Part shown: one piece after another, positions 10,001 to 19,053 of the stretch | Layout of the letters: the number at the start of each line of letters is the position of its first letter | Numbering within the stretch: the first letter of the stretch is position 1 | Translations under genes and position numbers: made by a program | NCBI RefSeq assembly: GCF_006439335.1 | Contig: NZ_SAWY01000003.1 | Span: 124,001-188,000, forward strand | DNA from: Litorilituus lipolyticus | Lineage (GTDB): Bacteria; Pseudomonadota; Gammaproteobacteria; Enterobacterales; Alteromonadaceae | DNA length: 64,000 nt | Reading direction: 5' to 3' | The notes under the pieces: model-generated | Databases searched by the model: none | The model's input: the letters and a program-made list of their open reading frames with translations, nothing else | What the model was told of the DNA's origin: nothing

Positions 10001-10143
10001 GTTTGACTGGCAACTTGCTTTACAGGCTTTTCAACGTCACTTTCTTCGGCTGCATAAGCCGGAGTGAATACCAAAGCACTACTTGCTAATGCTGAATATA
10101 TGGCTGTTTGAATTGCGATGGTGATAGGTTTTTTGTTCATCAT
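7093..10143 (-). CDS. TonB-dependent outer-membrane receptor
   Basis: 1016 residues. Signal peptide to about residue 31 (SSALVFTPAYA). A TonB-box-like segment KIVITGSRL precedes the plug domain (about 60-190), which has typical segments LRDLGSTRTLTLIDGRRVV and VERVEVITGGASATYGADAVSGVVNI. The rest is the 22-strand barrel, rich in aromatic/acidic strands, ending in the C-terminal Phe (FIFVSAEVRF) needed for BAM insertion. The oxidoreductase-like plug wording and the size are typical of Alteromonadales receptors for peptides, glycans or other large substrates rather than simple siderophores, but the ligand is unknown. Two adjacent ATG codons (10143, 10140) are equivalent starts. It is divergent from a membrane-bound winged-helix regulator, which is its obvious candidate regulator. 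Confidence 0.92.
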   Translation of the reverse strand: MMNKKPITIAIQTAIYSALASSALVFTPAYAAEESDVEKPVKQVASQTEQVQEAADEKIVITGSRLRRDSFTVATPLVTLGKEAISDTGLGELSDILVDNMPSLSHGISNTTSQSSVSNTGVTTVQLRDLGSTRTLTLIDGRRVVSNSKSGNYVSMSTIPSGMVERVEVITGGASATYGADAVSGVVNIITQTNKEGFGAKVRGGESVDGGEKEFTLDVDYGTTFADDRGYLFFSSTYDKQYGLKFTDRDRAAIEPSFKYDEDTMQNLIQTEDGYVHLTGTSQDQWRNRSDGIFGGVFLESSRFDPNYWYDGQTLRDDWKGNEEKYGINTRQFVQLKVPSERVSAALKLDYDITDDVTFYSQVQFSGNYTVNDKSPEDSYEGETATYVDRVTGEPGTVRLGYIPIDNPYVPEEIRETAGQYKDRIYWDRRMAEVGNVKTDNERETVRAWAGLQGTMFDGDWDWDVSVGYGKFHQEQFRYNEFNVFRAQYALDAGYAEDGVTIQCNDAQARADGCAPLNLFGEGSISKEAADYIRANPVLNTYNEQTTVMGYIAGDLFEMPAGPVATVFGAEYRNESQEAITDDELTYGGITWNLVPGFKGEISVAEVFAEASFPLLKDVVGAEHLSLEASVRASDYDIKNVGLVSSYKLGFLWNVVEGFNVRGNWAIAQRAPSVNELYEPAAGDFDSYDDLCDGTTMTSDDKGHDNCRLEPGILAAIADSEEGIFEDDNNSYSPNAGNPELYEETGETFTLGFTYMPSFMDGLSLAVDYYDISITDAIDEFSNERIIEECYATGIPLGQPNEFCNAIERNSEGQIEEILQRSYNIDELATRGVDIAVAYAYDLNDLGSLKFKLDWTHLLEHSNTSTGNEGKVKEDYVGYYGTFEDKASASLAWYIDDFRIRWSTSYKSSALRSKSTQESWEEAMLDNDERCAAGSEDCVANPESLAFQNYASYFKHNLAVSYTMDMENESAVILSGGVNNIFDDKGQFFYGGRGNFGSEYDAGTGRFIFVSAEVRF

Positions 10144-10592
10144 TCATCTCTCTATTAGTAATGTTTCTTAATATTTTTATGTTTTCTATGATTAGTCTTT
10201 TAGAAACGAGTTACTTTCGACCTAGTTAACGCTTACCCACGTATAACAAAGACAGATCAAACCAAGTCAAAGTAACTTCAAAAGCGTCTAACTAAAATAC
10301 GCTGTTAATGTTTTATGCAAGAGAGGCTATAGGTACAATCTATAGGAGGTCATTTGTACATCTATTTAATATCTATTTTCAAATAAGAGTTTATTTTCAT
10401 TTAAAAACAAATAGTTAAATAATTCATAAAAAATAGACTGAAATTCACTACATTAATAAAAATACAGTTTTAGTAGAAAAATATTCCCGAAAGGAAACAG
10501 TTTTGATAGCATTTAAGATTCATATTTAAATCACCATTACAACTTAGCGGTGAATTAAAATTAAAGCGCTAAAAAGAGATAACATATAAATA
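10144..10592. promoter_or_regulatory. Divergent control region between receptor and regulator
   Basis: 449 bp without a gene. It is very AT-rich and contains AGAGAG just before the receptor start. No convincing sigma-70 pair, operator palindrome or small ORF was found on either strand. It must hold the promoters of both the receptor (minus) and the winged-helix regulator (plus) by position alone. Confidence 0.5.
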
Positions 10593-12749
10593 ATGGCAAT
10601 GGATAAGGTTTTTACCCTAGGACAGTGTTTAGTCACTCCAGCAGAATTTTCAATTCAGGCAAAAGGACATGACAAAAAATCTCTCCAGCCCAAAATGATT
10701 GAAGTTTTATGTTATCTAGCCAAACACTACCCACGTGTTATCCCTCGTGATGAACTCATTGAAAATATTTGGGGTGAAAATAGTTACGTTGGTGATAAAA
10801 GCCTAACCAATGCTATTTGGCACTTAAGAAAACACTTAACACAAACAAAAGATAATCATGATGTTGAAGTCATCGAAACTATCAGAAAAGCAGGTTATCG
10901 CTTATTAATTGAACCTCAATGGCAAGACGAGTCTGCTTCTGTCGTAAGTGATTCACATAATGAAACTACGGTTATAAGTTCTTCTCGTGTAAAGTTAAGC
11001 ACAAAATGGTCTTTAAGCCTTGCCGTATTAGTATTTACTATTATGGTTATGATTTTTGTCATTGACACAAATAAAAATACTGAAAGCCACCCCGAAATAA
11101 GTCAAATAACCAAGCACCCTGGTAGTGAATTATTTCCCTCTCCTTCACCTGATGGCAGATATGTGGTTTATAGCCAGTTATCAACTAATCAGCCCATTAA
11201 CTTATACATGAAAGATACTTGGCAACCGCAACTGGCTCCTAAGCAACTAACTTTTGATAATGCTACAGAAGGCCACAGTGTTTGGAGTCATGATGGGCAA
11301 TATCTATATTTTTCACGCAAAGATAAGCAAGCAAGAAAGTGTAAATACATTCGGTTGAAAGTGTTAAGTCATCAAGAAACTGAACTAGCTGACTGCCCCA
11401 TGAAAGGCGGATATTATTATTTGGATATCTCACCAGATGATAAAACACTTGCCGTATATAATGATGAAAAAGCAGCTGAAGATACAGGCATTCATTTTAT
11501 CGATTTAACCGATGAATCCTTCCCGATAAAACGTTTTTCTTGTGCTCAGAATTGCGGCTACAAAGATAGAGATATGGCATTCTCACCTGATGGCAAGTCT
11601 ATGCTTGTTTCAAGAAGAGTTAATCGCTTTAACGAAAATATCTTCCTTGTAAATATTGCAGACAACTCAAGTAAGCAACTCACTTTCGGGGAAGAAGATA
11701 TCGTTGGGTTTACTTGGTACCCAGACGGAAAACATGTAGTTTTTGCTACTCAGCGAGCTGATATTAAACATGGTTTTATTCTTAATACAAAATCACTTAA
11801 ACAACATAAAGTAGATATTGCTGGCTTTAGTTATCCAAGTATCGCTAAGCAAGGTAATCAACTTTTCTTTCAACAACGACAAGAAAACCAATTTATTGCA
11901 AGCCTGCCTTTACATACCGAAGTCGCGAGTACACCGTTTCCTATTATGCGTTCAAATGCCAGCCATCGCTCGGCAGATTATAATGCTCATACTAATAAAC
12001 TTGCCTATGTATCAAATGAGTCAGGTCATTTTGAATTATGGACGGCAAGAGCTGATGGTAGTGAACGAACTCAAATTACCCAGCTTAAACAAACTATTAG
12101 TTACCCTAAATGGTCTCATAATGGCAAGCATATCGCCTTTTTATCTTCTGCCGATGCGGGCTCAGATGAAAAAATATATATTTATTCAACAGAAAATCAA
12201 AAAATTAAGCAATTAAAAACTCCGTTTGCTAAGCATCATCGACCAAGCTGGAGCTTAGATGATAAAAACGTGTTAACGGCTATTTACACCAATGAATTCG
12301 TTGATATACACAGTATTCATTTGCAAGACAATTCAATAAAACGGTTAACCTTTGACGGTGGTCGTTTCGCTATTATGGCAACACCAAGCATCATGCTTTA
12401 TACCAAGTTAAAAAGAGGCTTATGGCAAAAAGATTTATCAAAAAACGATGAACTAAAGCAAACTGAATCAAAGCAAGTAATTTCAGGAAAACAATTTTCA
12501 ACGCTATATGCTTGGGCTCACCATCAAGGTAAAGTGTATTTTCAAAAGACATTTAAAGATCATCAACACTTAGTCGTGGCAGATCTCAATAGCAACACTA
12601 TAGAGCCATTGGTTCAATTACCTCTAAATTCAATATCGAATACCAACAAACTAACTTATGTCACTAACACTGATAATGTTCTGTTTACGAGTGATAGTTA
12701 CCCTAAAGCAAATATTCAAGCTATTAGCTATGAAGCTATTCTTCATTAA
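10593..12749 (+). CDS. Membrane-anchored winged-helix regulator with TolB-like beta-propeller
   Basis: 718 residues. Residues about 5-108 form an OmpR/PhoB-type winged helix (LQPKMIEVLCYLAKHYPRVI ... VIETIRKAGYRL), as in CadC and ToxR. A single transmembrane helix follows at about 145-165 (LSLAVLVFTIMVMIFVI). The remaining ~550 residues are repeated PD40/WD40-like blades (SPDGRYVVYSQ, SHDGQYLYFSR, SPDGKSMLVSR, YPDGKHVVFAT, SHNGKHIAFLS), as in TolB, and should lie in the periplasm. The architecture suggests a one-component regulator that reads a periplasmic signal and binds DNA directly, without phosphorylation. It is divergent from the TonB-dependent receptor, implying it controls that receptor. 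Start could be ATG 10593 or 10599. Confidence 0.85.
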   Translation: MAMDKVFTLGQCLVTPAEFSIQAKGHDKKSLQPKMIEVLCYLAKHYPRVIPRDELIENIWGENSYVGDKSLTNAIWHLRKHLTQTKDNHDVEVIETIRKAGYRLLIEPQWQDESASVVSDSHNETTVISSSRVKLSTKWSLSLAVLVFTIMVMIFVIDTNKNTESHPEISQITKHPGSELFPSPSPDGRYVVYSQLSTNQPINLYMKDTWQPQLAPKQLTFDNATEGHSVWSHDGQYLYFSRKDKQARKCKYIRLKVLSHQETELADCPMKGGYYYLDISPDDKTLAVYNDEKAAEDTGIHFIDLTDESFPIKRFSCAQNCGYKDRDMAFSPDGKSMLVSRRVNRFNENIFLVNIADNSSKQLTFGEEDIVGFTWYPDGKHVVFATQRADIKHGFILNTKSLKQHKVDIAGFSYPSIAKQGNQLFFQQRQENQFIASLPLHTEVASTPFPIMRSNASHRSADYNAHTNKLAYVSNESGHFELWTARADGSERTQITQLKQTISYPKWSHNGKHIAFLSSADAGSDEKIYIYSTENQKIKQLKTPFAKHHRPSWSLDDKNVLTAIYTNEFVDIHSIHLQDNSIKRLTFDGGRFAIMATPSIMLYTKLKRGLWQKDLSKNDELKQTESKQVISGKQFSTLYAWAHHQGKVYFQKTFKDHQHLVVADLNSNTIEPLVQLPLNSISNTNKLTYVTNTDNVLFTSDSYPKANIQAISYEAILH

Positions 12750-12820
12750 TGAGTCTTTTTCTATTTTTATAGTAACGTATAAATTCCTTGAAAAATGCAC
12801 GTAAATAAAAAGAGATAATT

Positions 12821-13207
12821 ATGCACAAAAGTCGTCTCGCTGCCTTTGTTATTGATAATAACGTTCATGATATAGAGCAAGCTAATTCTTTTTGGGAAAA
12901 TGCCCTTGGTATGCCTTGTAATCGTTCTGATGAAGAGTGGGCAAATCGATACGCTAGTTTACAGACCAATAAAGCTCACCCTGACATACTTATTCAAAAA
13001 GTAGAACATGAAAGTCGAATTCATTTAGATATAGAAACCGACAATATAAAAGCTGAAGTAGCTAGATTAGAAAAGCTCGGCGCTATCGTGATAAAAACCT
13101 TTGAGCGATGGGTAGTAATGCAAGCCCCAACTGGGCACCGATTTTGTGTAGTAAAGCCACAACGAGCTGACTTTAATAAATCTTCAGATGTGAATATTTG
13201 GAAATAA
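12821..13207 (+). CDS. VOC (glyoxalase/bleomycin-resistance) superfamily protein
   Basis: 128 residues, one VOC domain: an opening beta strand LAAFVIDNN, then helix DIEQANSFWENALGM, then HLDIETDNIKAEVARLEKLGA and a closing WVVMQAPTGHRFCVV. The paired beta-alpha-beta-beta-beta units are typical. Members bind a metal and act on small molecules or confer drug resistance; the substrate here is unknown. The gene is 71 bp downstream of the regulator on the same strand with its own AAGAGAT before the ATG, so co-transcription is possible. Confidence 0.75.
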   Translation: MHKSRLAAFVIDNNVHDIEQANSFWENALGMPCNRSDEEWANRYASLQTNKAHPDILIQKVEHESRIHLDIETDNIKAEVARLEKLGAIVIKTFERWVVMQAPTGHRFCVVKPQRADFNKSSDVNIWK

Positions 13208-13271
13208 AGTCACTTTAAAGTGGCTCAAAACTTCTAGCGCTCCGCGGCACAGGTAGTGCAAACAAAACAAT

Positions 13272-13326
13272 AAAAAAGGCTGCTGCCCTTATCAAGCTAT
13301 ATAGCTTTGATTTCAATGCAGCAACC
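13272..13326 (-). terminator. Terminator of parC
   Basis: On the minus strand GGTTGCTGC (from 13326) pairs with GCAGCAGCC (to 13278) and is followed by TTTTTT. The long loop holds an inner palindrome AAAGCTATATAGCTT. It is placed about 45 bp after the parC stop codon. Confidence 0.8.
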
Positions 13327-13369
13327 TTAAAATGTTTCGCTCATCAACTATAAGTTAATTACGTTTAAG

Positions 13370-15685
13370 TTAAGATCCTTCACTATTTTCATTATTCACT
13401 TTTTCTGACTCTCCAGGGTTTGTCACAACTTTAGGTAGCTCAACCTCTAGATGAGAAACGCGCTGTAAACCTCGTGGCAATTTATTCCCTCGACGACCTC
13501 GTTCGCCTCGATAATGTTCAATATCAGTTGCTTTTAAGGTTAGTTTGCGCTTACCTGCATGCAATGTAACTGATGAACCATCTGGTACTATGGCTAATAA
13601 AGTCACGTATTCTTCACGTGTTTTCGCTCTTGCCGAAGGAATATTTATTATTTTATTCCCTTTACCTTTACTCAATAATGGTAAATTCTTCACAGGGAAA
13701 ACTAGCATGCGTCCTTCTGTGGTTATTGCCAAGCAATAATCACTTTCAAGGTTTTCCACTCTTTGTGGGGTCATAACTTTGGCTGCATTAGGCAAGCTAA
13801 TTAATGCCTTACCATTTTTATTTCTACTGACCATATCGCTAAAGTTAGCCACAAAACCATAACCAGCGTCACTAACCAGTAAATATTTACTTTCATCATC
13901 AGCCATAACACTGTGGACAAAAGTTTGCCCTGCGGCTAAATTAAAGCGTCCTGTAAGCGGTTCGCCTTGAGATCTTGCTGTAGGTAGCGTATGCGCATCA
14001 GTAGTGAAGGCACGGCCATCAGAGCCAACAAAAACCACAGGTCGATTGCTTCGACCTTTGGCTGAACATAAATAGCTATCACCGGCTTTATAACTTAAGG
14101 CTTTGGCATCAATGTCATGACCTTTGGCACAACGTGCCCAGCCTTTATCTGATACCACAACGGTTACTGCTTCACTCGGCACTAAATCTTTTTCAGTTAA
14201 TGCTTTCGCTTCACTACGCTCAACTAGTTTTGAGCGGCGCTCATCGCCATACTGCTCCGCTGCTGCGAGAATTTCCTTTTTCATTAGCGTATTCATGCGT
14301 GCTTTTGAATTAAGAATTTTTTCTAGATATTCGCGCTCTTTATTTAATTCATCTTGCTCCGCTCGGATTTTAATCTCTTCAAGCTTTGCAAGTTGGCGTA
14401 GTTTAATTTCTAAAATGGCATGGGCTTGTAATTCTGACAAACCATATCGAGACATTAGTTCCGCTTTAGCATCATCATAGTTACGAATTATTTCAATGAC
14501 TTCGTCAATATTTAGATAAGCAATCAATAAACCATCTAAAATGTGTAAACGAGCAAGGACTTTATCTAATCGATATTGTAAACGACGACGTACCGTTTCA
14601 CGTCTAAACTCTAGCCATTCTGATAAAATTACTTGTAAGTTTTTAACGGCTGGCCTATTGTCCAAACCTATCATGTTGATATTTACACGATAGTTTTTCT
14701 CAAGATCTGTGCTGGCAAATAAATGTTGCATGAGTTGCTCAATATCAACACGGTTAGATCTGGGTACCACCACCAAGCGGACAGGATTTTCATGATCTGA
14801 TTCGTCACGTAAATCAACCACCATGGGTAATTTTTTAGCCTGCATTTGAGCTGCTATTTGCTCTAAGACTTTACCACCTGATGCCTGATGAGGCAGTGCT
14901 GAAATAACAACTTCACCATGCTCTATATCGTAGACAGCACGCATTTTAATACTACCGCGACCTGTTTGATAAATTTTCTCAATTTCAGCTTTTGGCGTAA
15001 TAATTTCTGCGTCTGTAGGGTAATCAGGTCCTTTCACATACTCGAGTAAATCTGCAACTTCAGCTTTGGGTTTATCAATCAGATGGACACAAGCATTGGC
15101 GATTTCTTTCACATTATGGGGTGGAATATCGGTTGCCATACCCACAGCAATCCCCGTAATGCCATTAAGTAAAATATGTGGCAACCTTGCAGGCAGTGTT
15201 TTTGGCTCTTTCATTGTGCCATCAAAGTTTGGCTGCCAATCTACAGTACCTTGACCTAATTCAGATAGTAATATTTCACTAAAACGAGATAAACGTGATT
15301 CAGTATAACGCATCGCCGCAAAGGATTTAGGATCGTCAGGAGCACCCCAGTTACCTTGTCCGTCGACTAACGGATAGCGATATGAAAACGGCTGGGCCAT
15401 TAACACCATCGCTTCATAACAAGCAGAATCACCATGGGGGTGGAACTTACCCAGTACATCACCCACAGTACGAGCAGACTTTTTATACTTAGCAGCTGCT
15501 GATAAACCAAGTTCAGACATGGCATAAACGATGCGACGTTGTACAGGCTTTAAACCATCACCAATATGAGGCAATGCACGATCCATAATTACGTACATTG
15601 AGTAGTTTAAATAAGCTTCTTCGGTAAAGCGTCTTAGAGGAACTTGCTCTACGCCTTCAAGGCTATATTCGAGTACATCTGACAT
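13370..15685 (-). CDS. parC: DNA topoisomerase IV subunit A
   Basis: 771 residues (E. coli ParC is about 750). ParC makes the double-strand break and carries strand passage in topoisomerase IV, the decatenase that separates daughter chromosomes. The N-terminal breakage-reunion domain is nearly identical to known Par[16 protein letters not shown], and the active-site tyrosine Tyr127 in AAMRYTES. The C-terminal beta-pinwheel starts near 500. In the quinolone-resistance region the usual sensitive residues Ser87 and Glu91 (E. coli Ser80, Glu84) are present, so no target mutation is visible. It is the last gene of a minus-strand run beginning with parE, from which it is separated by two diguanylate cyclase genes; the 177-bp gap upstream may hold its own promoter. 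Confidence 0.97.
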   Translation of the reverse strand: MSDVLEYSLEGVEQVPLRRFTEEAYLNYSMYVIMDRALPHIGDGLKPVQRRIVYAMSELGLSAAAKYKKSARTVGDVLGKFHPHGDSACYEAMVLMAQPFSYRYPLVDGQGNWGAPDDPKSFAAMRYTESRLSRFSEILLSELGQGTVDWQPNFDGTMKEPKTLPARLPHILLNGITGIAVGMATDIPPHNVKEIANACVHLIDKPKAEVADLLEYVKGPDYPTDAEIITPKAEIEKIYQTGRGSIKMRAVYDIEHGEVVISALPHQASGGKVLEQIAAQMQAKKLPMVVDLRDESDHENPVRLVVVPRSNRVDIEQLMQHLFASTDLEKNYRVNINMIGLDNRPAVKNLQVILSEWLEFRRETVRRRLQYRLDKVLARLHILDGLLIAYLNIDEVIEIIRNYDDAKAELMSRYGLSELQAHAILEIKLRQLAKLEEIKIRAEQDELNKEREYLEKILNSKARMNTLMKKEILAAAEQYGDERRSKLVERSEAKALTEKDLVPSEAVTVVVSDKGWARCAKGHDIDAKALSYKAGDSYLCSAKGRSNRPVVFVGSDGRAFTTDAHTLPTARSQGEPLTGRFNLAAGQTFVHSVMADDESKYLLVSDAGYGFVANFSDMVSRNKNGKALISLPNAAKVMTPQRVENLESDYCLAITTEGRMLVFPVKNLPLLSKGKGNKIINIPSARAKTREEYVTLLAIVPDGSSVTLHAGKRKLTLKATDIEHYRGERGRRGNKLPRGLQRVSHLEVELPKVVTNPGESEKVNNENSEGS

Positions 15686-15862
15686 GAATTGAACTTCCTG
15701 ATATGACTAACAAACATAAGTCTGCAAATGATTTTATTCTTGTTATTTCGTTTTGGACAATCTATAGCTTATATGATTTTGCTATGTGAAAAAATAGCTA
15801 TTAAGCAATATTGTAACAATTAACTTGAACTTGTCGTAGTTATGTCTTGCTGCAAGCGTGAG

Positions 15863-17155
15863 TTATGTATTTCGTCTCTCTTGGTCACGTGCAATTTTAT
15901 GATAACTGACAGCACGATTACGACCTTGCTTTTTCGCTTGATACATAGCTAAATCGGCACAATGCAGAATATCGTCAAAACTCATTTCACTCGATTGCAT
16001 CGTCGCCACACCAATACTGGTTGTCACTTGATGCTCTACCGAAAATTCTGAAAAATCATAACTCGCTATTTTTTCTAGAATCCGCTCAGCAATCGCTTTG
16101 GCTTTATTATGATCGGCATAAGGTAATAACGCCGCAAACTCTTCCCCTCCTATACGGGAGAAAACATCACGTGTTCGCATCGTTTCTGAAATTAATTCTG
16201 CGCATTTTATTAACACCTGATCGCCCACTTGGTGTCCGTAATTATCGTTAATTGCTTTAAAATGATCTAAGTCGAGCAACAACACAGTAAACTCTGCAAA
16301 GCTTTCCCTAAACTGGCCAACCATCTGTTGACCTTCCTTAAACAAGGTATTGCGATTATAGACGCCGGTTAATGAGTCTATTTTTGTTAATTTCAGTAAG
16401 CGATTACGTATGGTGATCTGCCGCAACATAAGTAATATGAACACGACAGCTATAGTTAAAATAATGGTAAAGTTAATTCTGCGCTGCTCTTTCTCAGCTT
16501 GATGCTCTTCAATAACTCGCTCTTTTTGCCTATTTTGCATAGTTAAAATTTTATTTAACTCTTTCTTCTTATCAATTTCATGATTCTCTTTTATTGAATC
16601 AATCATTTTTTGCCGGTTTTCTTTTCGATAAATATTATAGCTTTTTAAGTATTCACGTCTTGCTAAAAAGGCCTCTTCATACTGTTCATTCTCAGCATAG
16701 CTTTCAGCCATTAAAGTCTGTAACTCTTTAAAAGGAGGTTGTGCTAACTGCTTTTTTGAAAGGTACTGAATAAAGCTTTGAGCCTGTTCAAAGTGTTCAA
16801 TGGCAGCCGAGTTATCAGATGAAGTTCTCGCCCTAACTCCTTTCGCCATAAATAATAGGTATTGCTCAGCATAATTGTAAAAAGGCACTAACAGTGACAA
16901 CGCCTCAATTTCTTTATCAATAGCTATTTTATCGTAATTAGGTAGTTTTAATTGAGAAAGTAAAGCCACTAATCTCACATCATAAGATAAGTATTCAACA
17001 GGACTTAAAAAGCTCTTTTCTTCAGGAGACTTTTCACCTAAATGATCCTGGCCTAGCAATTCAGCTTCTTGATAGATTGCATGACTACTGCCCACTATTA
17101 ATAGCATACTAAGAAGCATACAAGCTTTTAATACTGTGCCTCTATTCATCCGCAT
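15863..17155 (-). CDS. Membrane-bound GGDEF diguanylate cyclase
   Basis: 430 residues. An N-terminal signal/anchor (ACMLLSMLLIVGSSHA), a periplasmic helical region of about 180 residues with a coiled-coil end rich in K/E, a transmembrane helix near 230-250 (INFTIILTIAVVFILLML), then a GGDEF domain. The catalytic loop reads GGEEF, a functional variant, and the inhibitory I-site RxxD (RTRD) sits five residues before it, so the enzyme should make cyclic-di-GMP and be product-inhibited. The start overlaps the end of the upstream cyclase: ATG at 17155 or, as an ATGA overlap, 17149. Translation is therefore coupled to the partner gene. Confidence 0.88.
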   Translation of the reverse strand: MRMNRGTVLKACMLLSMLLIVGSSHAIYQEAELLGQDHLGEKSPEEKSFLSPVEYLSYDVRLVALLSQLKLPNYDKIAIDKEIEALSLLVPFYNYAEQYLLFMAKGVRARTSSDNSAAIEHFEQAQSFIQYLSKKQLAQPPFKELQTLMAESYAENEQYEEAFLARREYLKSYNIYRKENRQKMIDSIKENHEIDKKKELNKILTMQNRQKERVIEEHQAEKEQRRINFTIILTIAVVFILLMLRQITIRNRLLKLTKIDSLTGVYNRNTLFKEGQQMVGQFRESFAEFTVLLLDLDHFKAINDNYGHQVGDQVLIKCAELISETMRTRDVFSRIGGEEFAALLPYADHNKAKAIAERILEKIASYDFSEFSVEHQVTTSIGVATMQSSEMSFDDILHCADLAMYQAKKQGRNRAVSYHKIARDQERRNT

Positions 17156-19053
17156 ACCCTATTTCGCCCTTGTGCTTTAGCACAATAGAGTTGTTCATCG
17201 GCTTTTTTAATTAAAGAAGCTAAGTCTGTTGATGTACCTTCTTGCATAGCAGCGACACCAACACTAATGGTTACTAAATCTAGCCCAACAATTTGCCAAA
17301 CTTTCTCATCAATACTACGTCTCAAACGATTTGCAATGTCAATTGCTTGATGTAAAGACGTTTTAGGTAGAAATACAATAAACTCTTCACCACCAAAGCG
17401 ACCAAAGATATCGGTTTTTCTCATCATTGTTAAACCAAGCTCAGCAATTTGAATAAGCACTTGATCGCCGACACTGTGACCTAATTGATCATTTATCCTT
17501 TTAAACTTATCGATATCTATCATCAAAACACTAAAAGCAATTTTCTTATTTAGCGCAAGTGAAAAAACTTTATTGCCTTTGTGCATCAGGCTTCGACGAT
17601 TTGCCGTGCCCGTTAATGGATCGATACTAGTCGCTACTTTGAGTTTTTTCTGGCTTTGCAATAATTTCACTAATAACCATGCAAAAGCTAGTGCCACTAA
17701 AGCACTTACCATTAAGTAAATATTCTGTTCTTCATTAGCAAGTTTTACCTCGCTTAAAGCTGCTTCATTAAGTGATTTTTGACTCTGTAGCATTTTATTA
17801 CGTAAATCAGCTTGTTCACTTTCTAAGTTCAAACGAACCTTTTCAATAGACAATGTATCTTCTTTCTCATCCTCTGCTTCTATTTGTAGCATCACTGAAG
17901 ATTTCAATTCGTAGGCTTTTTTAAATGTTTTTTGCTCAAAAAAAGTATTCGCTCTTAGGTTAAGTAAGCTGACATAGTTTTTTGATTGTATCGTCGTTAG
18001 ATTTTCTTCTGATAAAAAGATCTCTTCTGCTTTTGCAATACTGGCTAAGGTTTCATCATATCGTTTCAACTCAAACAATATAAACGCTTGGTTCATATAA
18101 AACTGTAATACCGCGCCATGCTGCTCGGTAAAATCTAGGTATTTTTGTGCTTTTAATAAATATTCATAACCGACATCAGGGTTACTATCTTCCTTATCGA
18201 CATGTGCCCACGCCATGCCTGAATAGACTCCGTACATAAGCTGATTATCATGAACAGTTTTTGATTCATCGATTATGGTTTGAAACACCCTAATGGCTTG
18301 TTGATATCGTCCATTTGCGTGATGATGAATAGCAATATTGTGCAAGCTGTTATGGGCAAAAAGTAACTTACCCGCTTTTTTAAAATGATTATAAGAATCC
18401 AGATAATAGCGAGTAGATTGTTCATCTTGCTTTAAATATGAGTATAAAATACCTAATTCTGAAGTTACTGAGCCTTTCAATTCTTCATCAGATGTTTGTG
18501 CTGCAATATTAAAAGCATCATTTAAGATCACTAACGAACGCTGATAATCATCTGTTAAATAATACACAGCGCCAAGGTTTATCAAACCATAGGCTATATA
18601 GGCTTTATTATGCAGTGACTCTGCCACCTCAAGGCCTTTTTTATAATCTTCTGTTGCTGAGGCGATATCTCCCAAGCTTTCAACGGCAAAACCTCGAGTA
18701 TATAAAAGTTGGGTTATTTTAATGCTAGGGCTGGCTAGCTGTTTCGCTAACTGTAATCCTTGATTGGCAATTCGCTTTCCTTCTGTATATTGCGATTGAT
18801 CAACATACATCTCGGATAATAATTGAAAATAGACAAGCTTGTCTTTAATTGAAAGCTCATTTAATAGGGGTTGGAATTTGAGTAGTTGTTCAATGGCTGA
18901 AGTCAAATTGCTATCTTTTAGTACCTCTAAGCGCTTAACTTCAGCCTTAAACTGATCGGTCTCTACTGAATAAGCAAAACCGTGATACAAGGCAAAAAAT
19001 AAAAATATGCCATGTAAAAAGAAGACGTTACTAATGCTTTTTAAGCTAGACAA
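17146..19053 (-). CDS. TPR-GGDEF diguanylate cyclase, overlapping parE
   Basis: About 635 residues. A signal/anchor (SNVFFLHGIFLFFALYHGFA) is followed by about 400 residues of TPR-type helical repeats (e.g. AYGLINLGAVYYLTDDYQRS), a coiled coil, a transmembrane helix near 460-480 (IYLMVSALVALAFAWLLVKL) and a C-terminal GGDEF domain. It has GGEEF and an I-site RKTD five residues earlier, so it should be an active, feedback-inhibited cyclase sensing something through periplasmic TPRs. The frame is open to a GTG at 19098, but no in-frame ATG exists. TTG at 19053, preceded by AAGGTG at a 9-base spacing and overlapping the parE stop region, is the favoured start (GTG 19065 is the alternative). Translation is probably coupled to parE. 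Confidence 0.82.
   Translation of the reverse strand: MSSLKSISNVFFLHGIFLFFALYHGFAYSVETDQFKAEVKRLEVLKDSNLTSAIEQLLKFQPLLNELSIKDKLVYFQLLSEMYVDQSQYTEGKRIANQGLQLAKQLASPSIKITQLLYTRGFAVESLGDIASATEDYKKGLEVAESLHNKAYIAYGLINLGAVYYLTDDYQRSLVILNDAFNIAAQTSDEELKGSVTSELGILYSYLKQDEQSTRYYLDSYNHFKKAGKLLFAHNSLHNIAIHHHANGRYQQAIRVFQTIIDESKTVHDNQLMYGVYSGMAWAHVDKEDSNPDVGYEYLLKAQKYLDFTEQHGAVLQFYMNQAFILFELKRYDETLASIAKAEEIFLSEENLTTIQSKNYVSLLNLRANTFFEQKTFKKAYELKSSVMLQIEAEDEKEDTLSIEKVRLNLESEQADLRNKMLQSQKSLNEAALSEVKLANEEQNIYLMVSALVALAFAWLLVKLLQSQKKLKVATSIDPLTGTANRRSLMHKGNKVFSLALNKKIAFSVLMIDIDKFKRINDQLGHSVGDQVLIQIAELGLTMMRKTDIFGRFGGEEFIVFLPKTSLHQAIDIANRLRRSIDEKVWQIVGLDLVTISVGVAAMQEGTSTDLASLIKKADEQLYCAKAQGRNRVCG

Noticed and set aside
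14124..14480. 118-residue open frame opposite parC
   Set aside because: Antisense shadow of a highly conserved gene; no ribosome-binding site and atypical composition.
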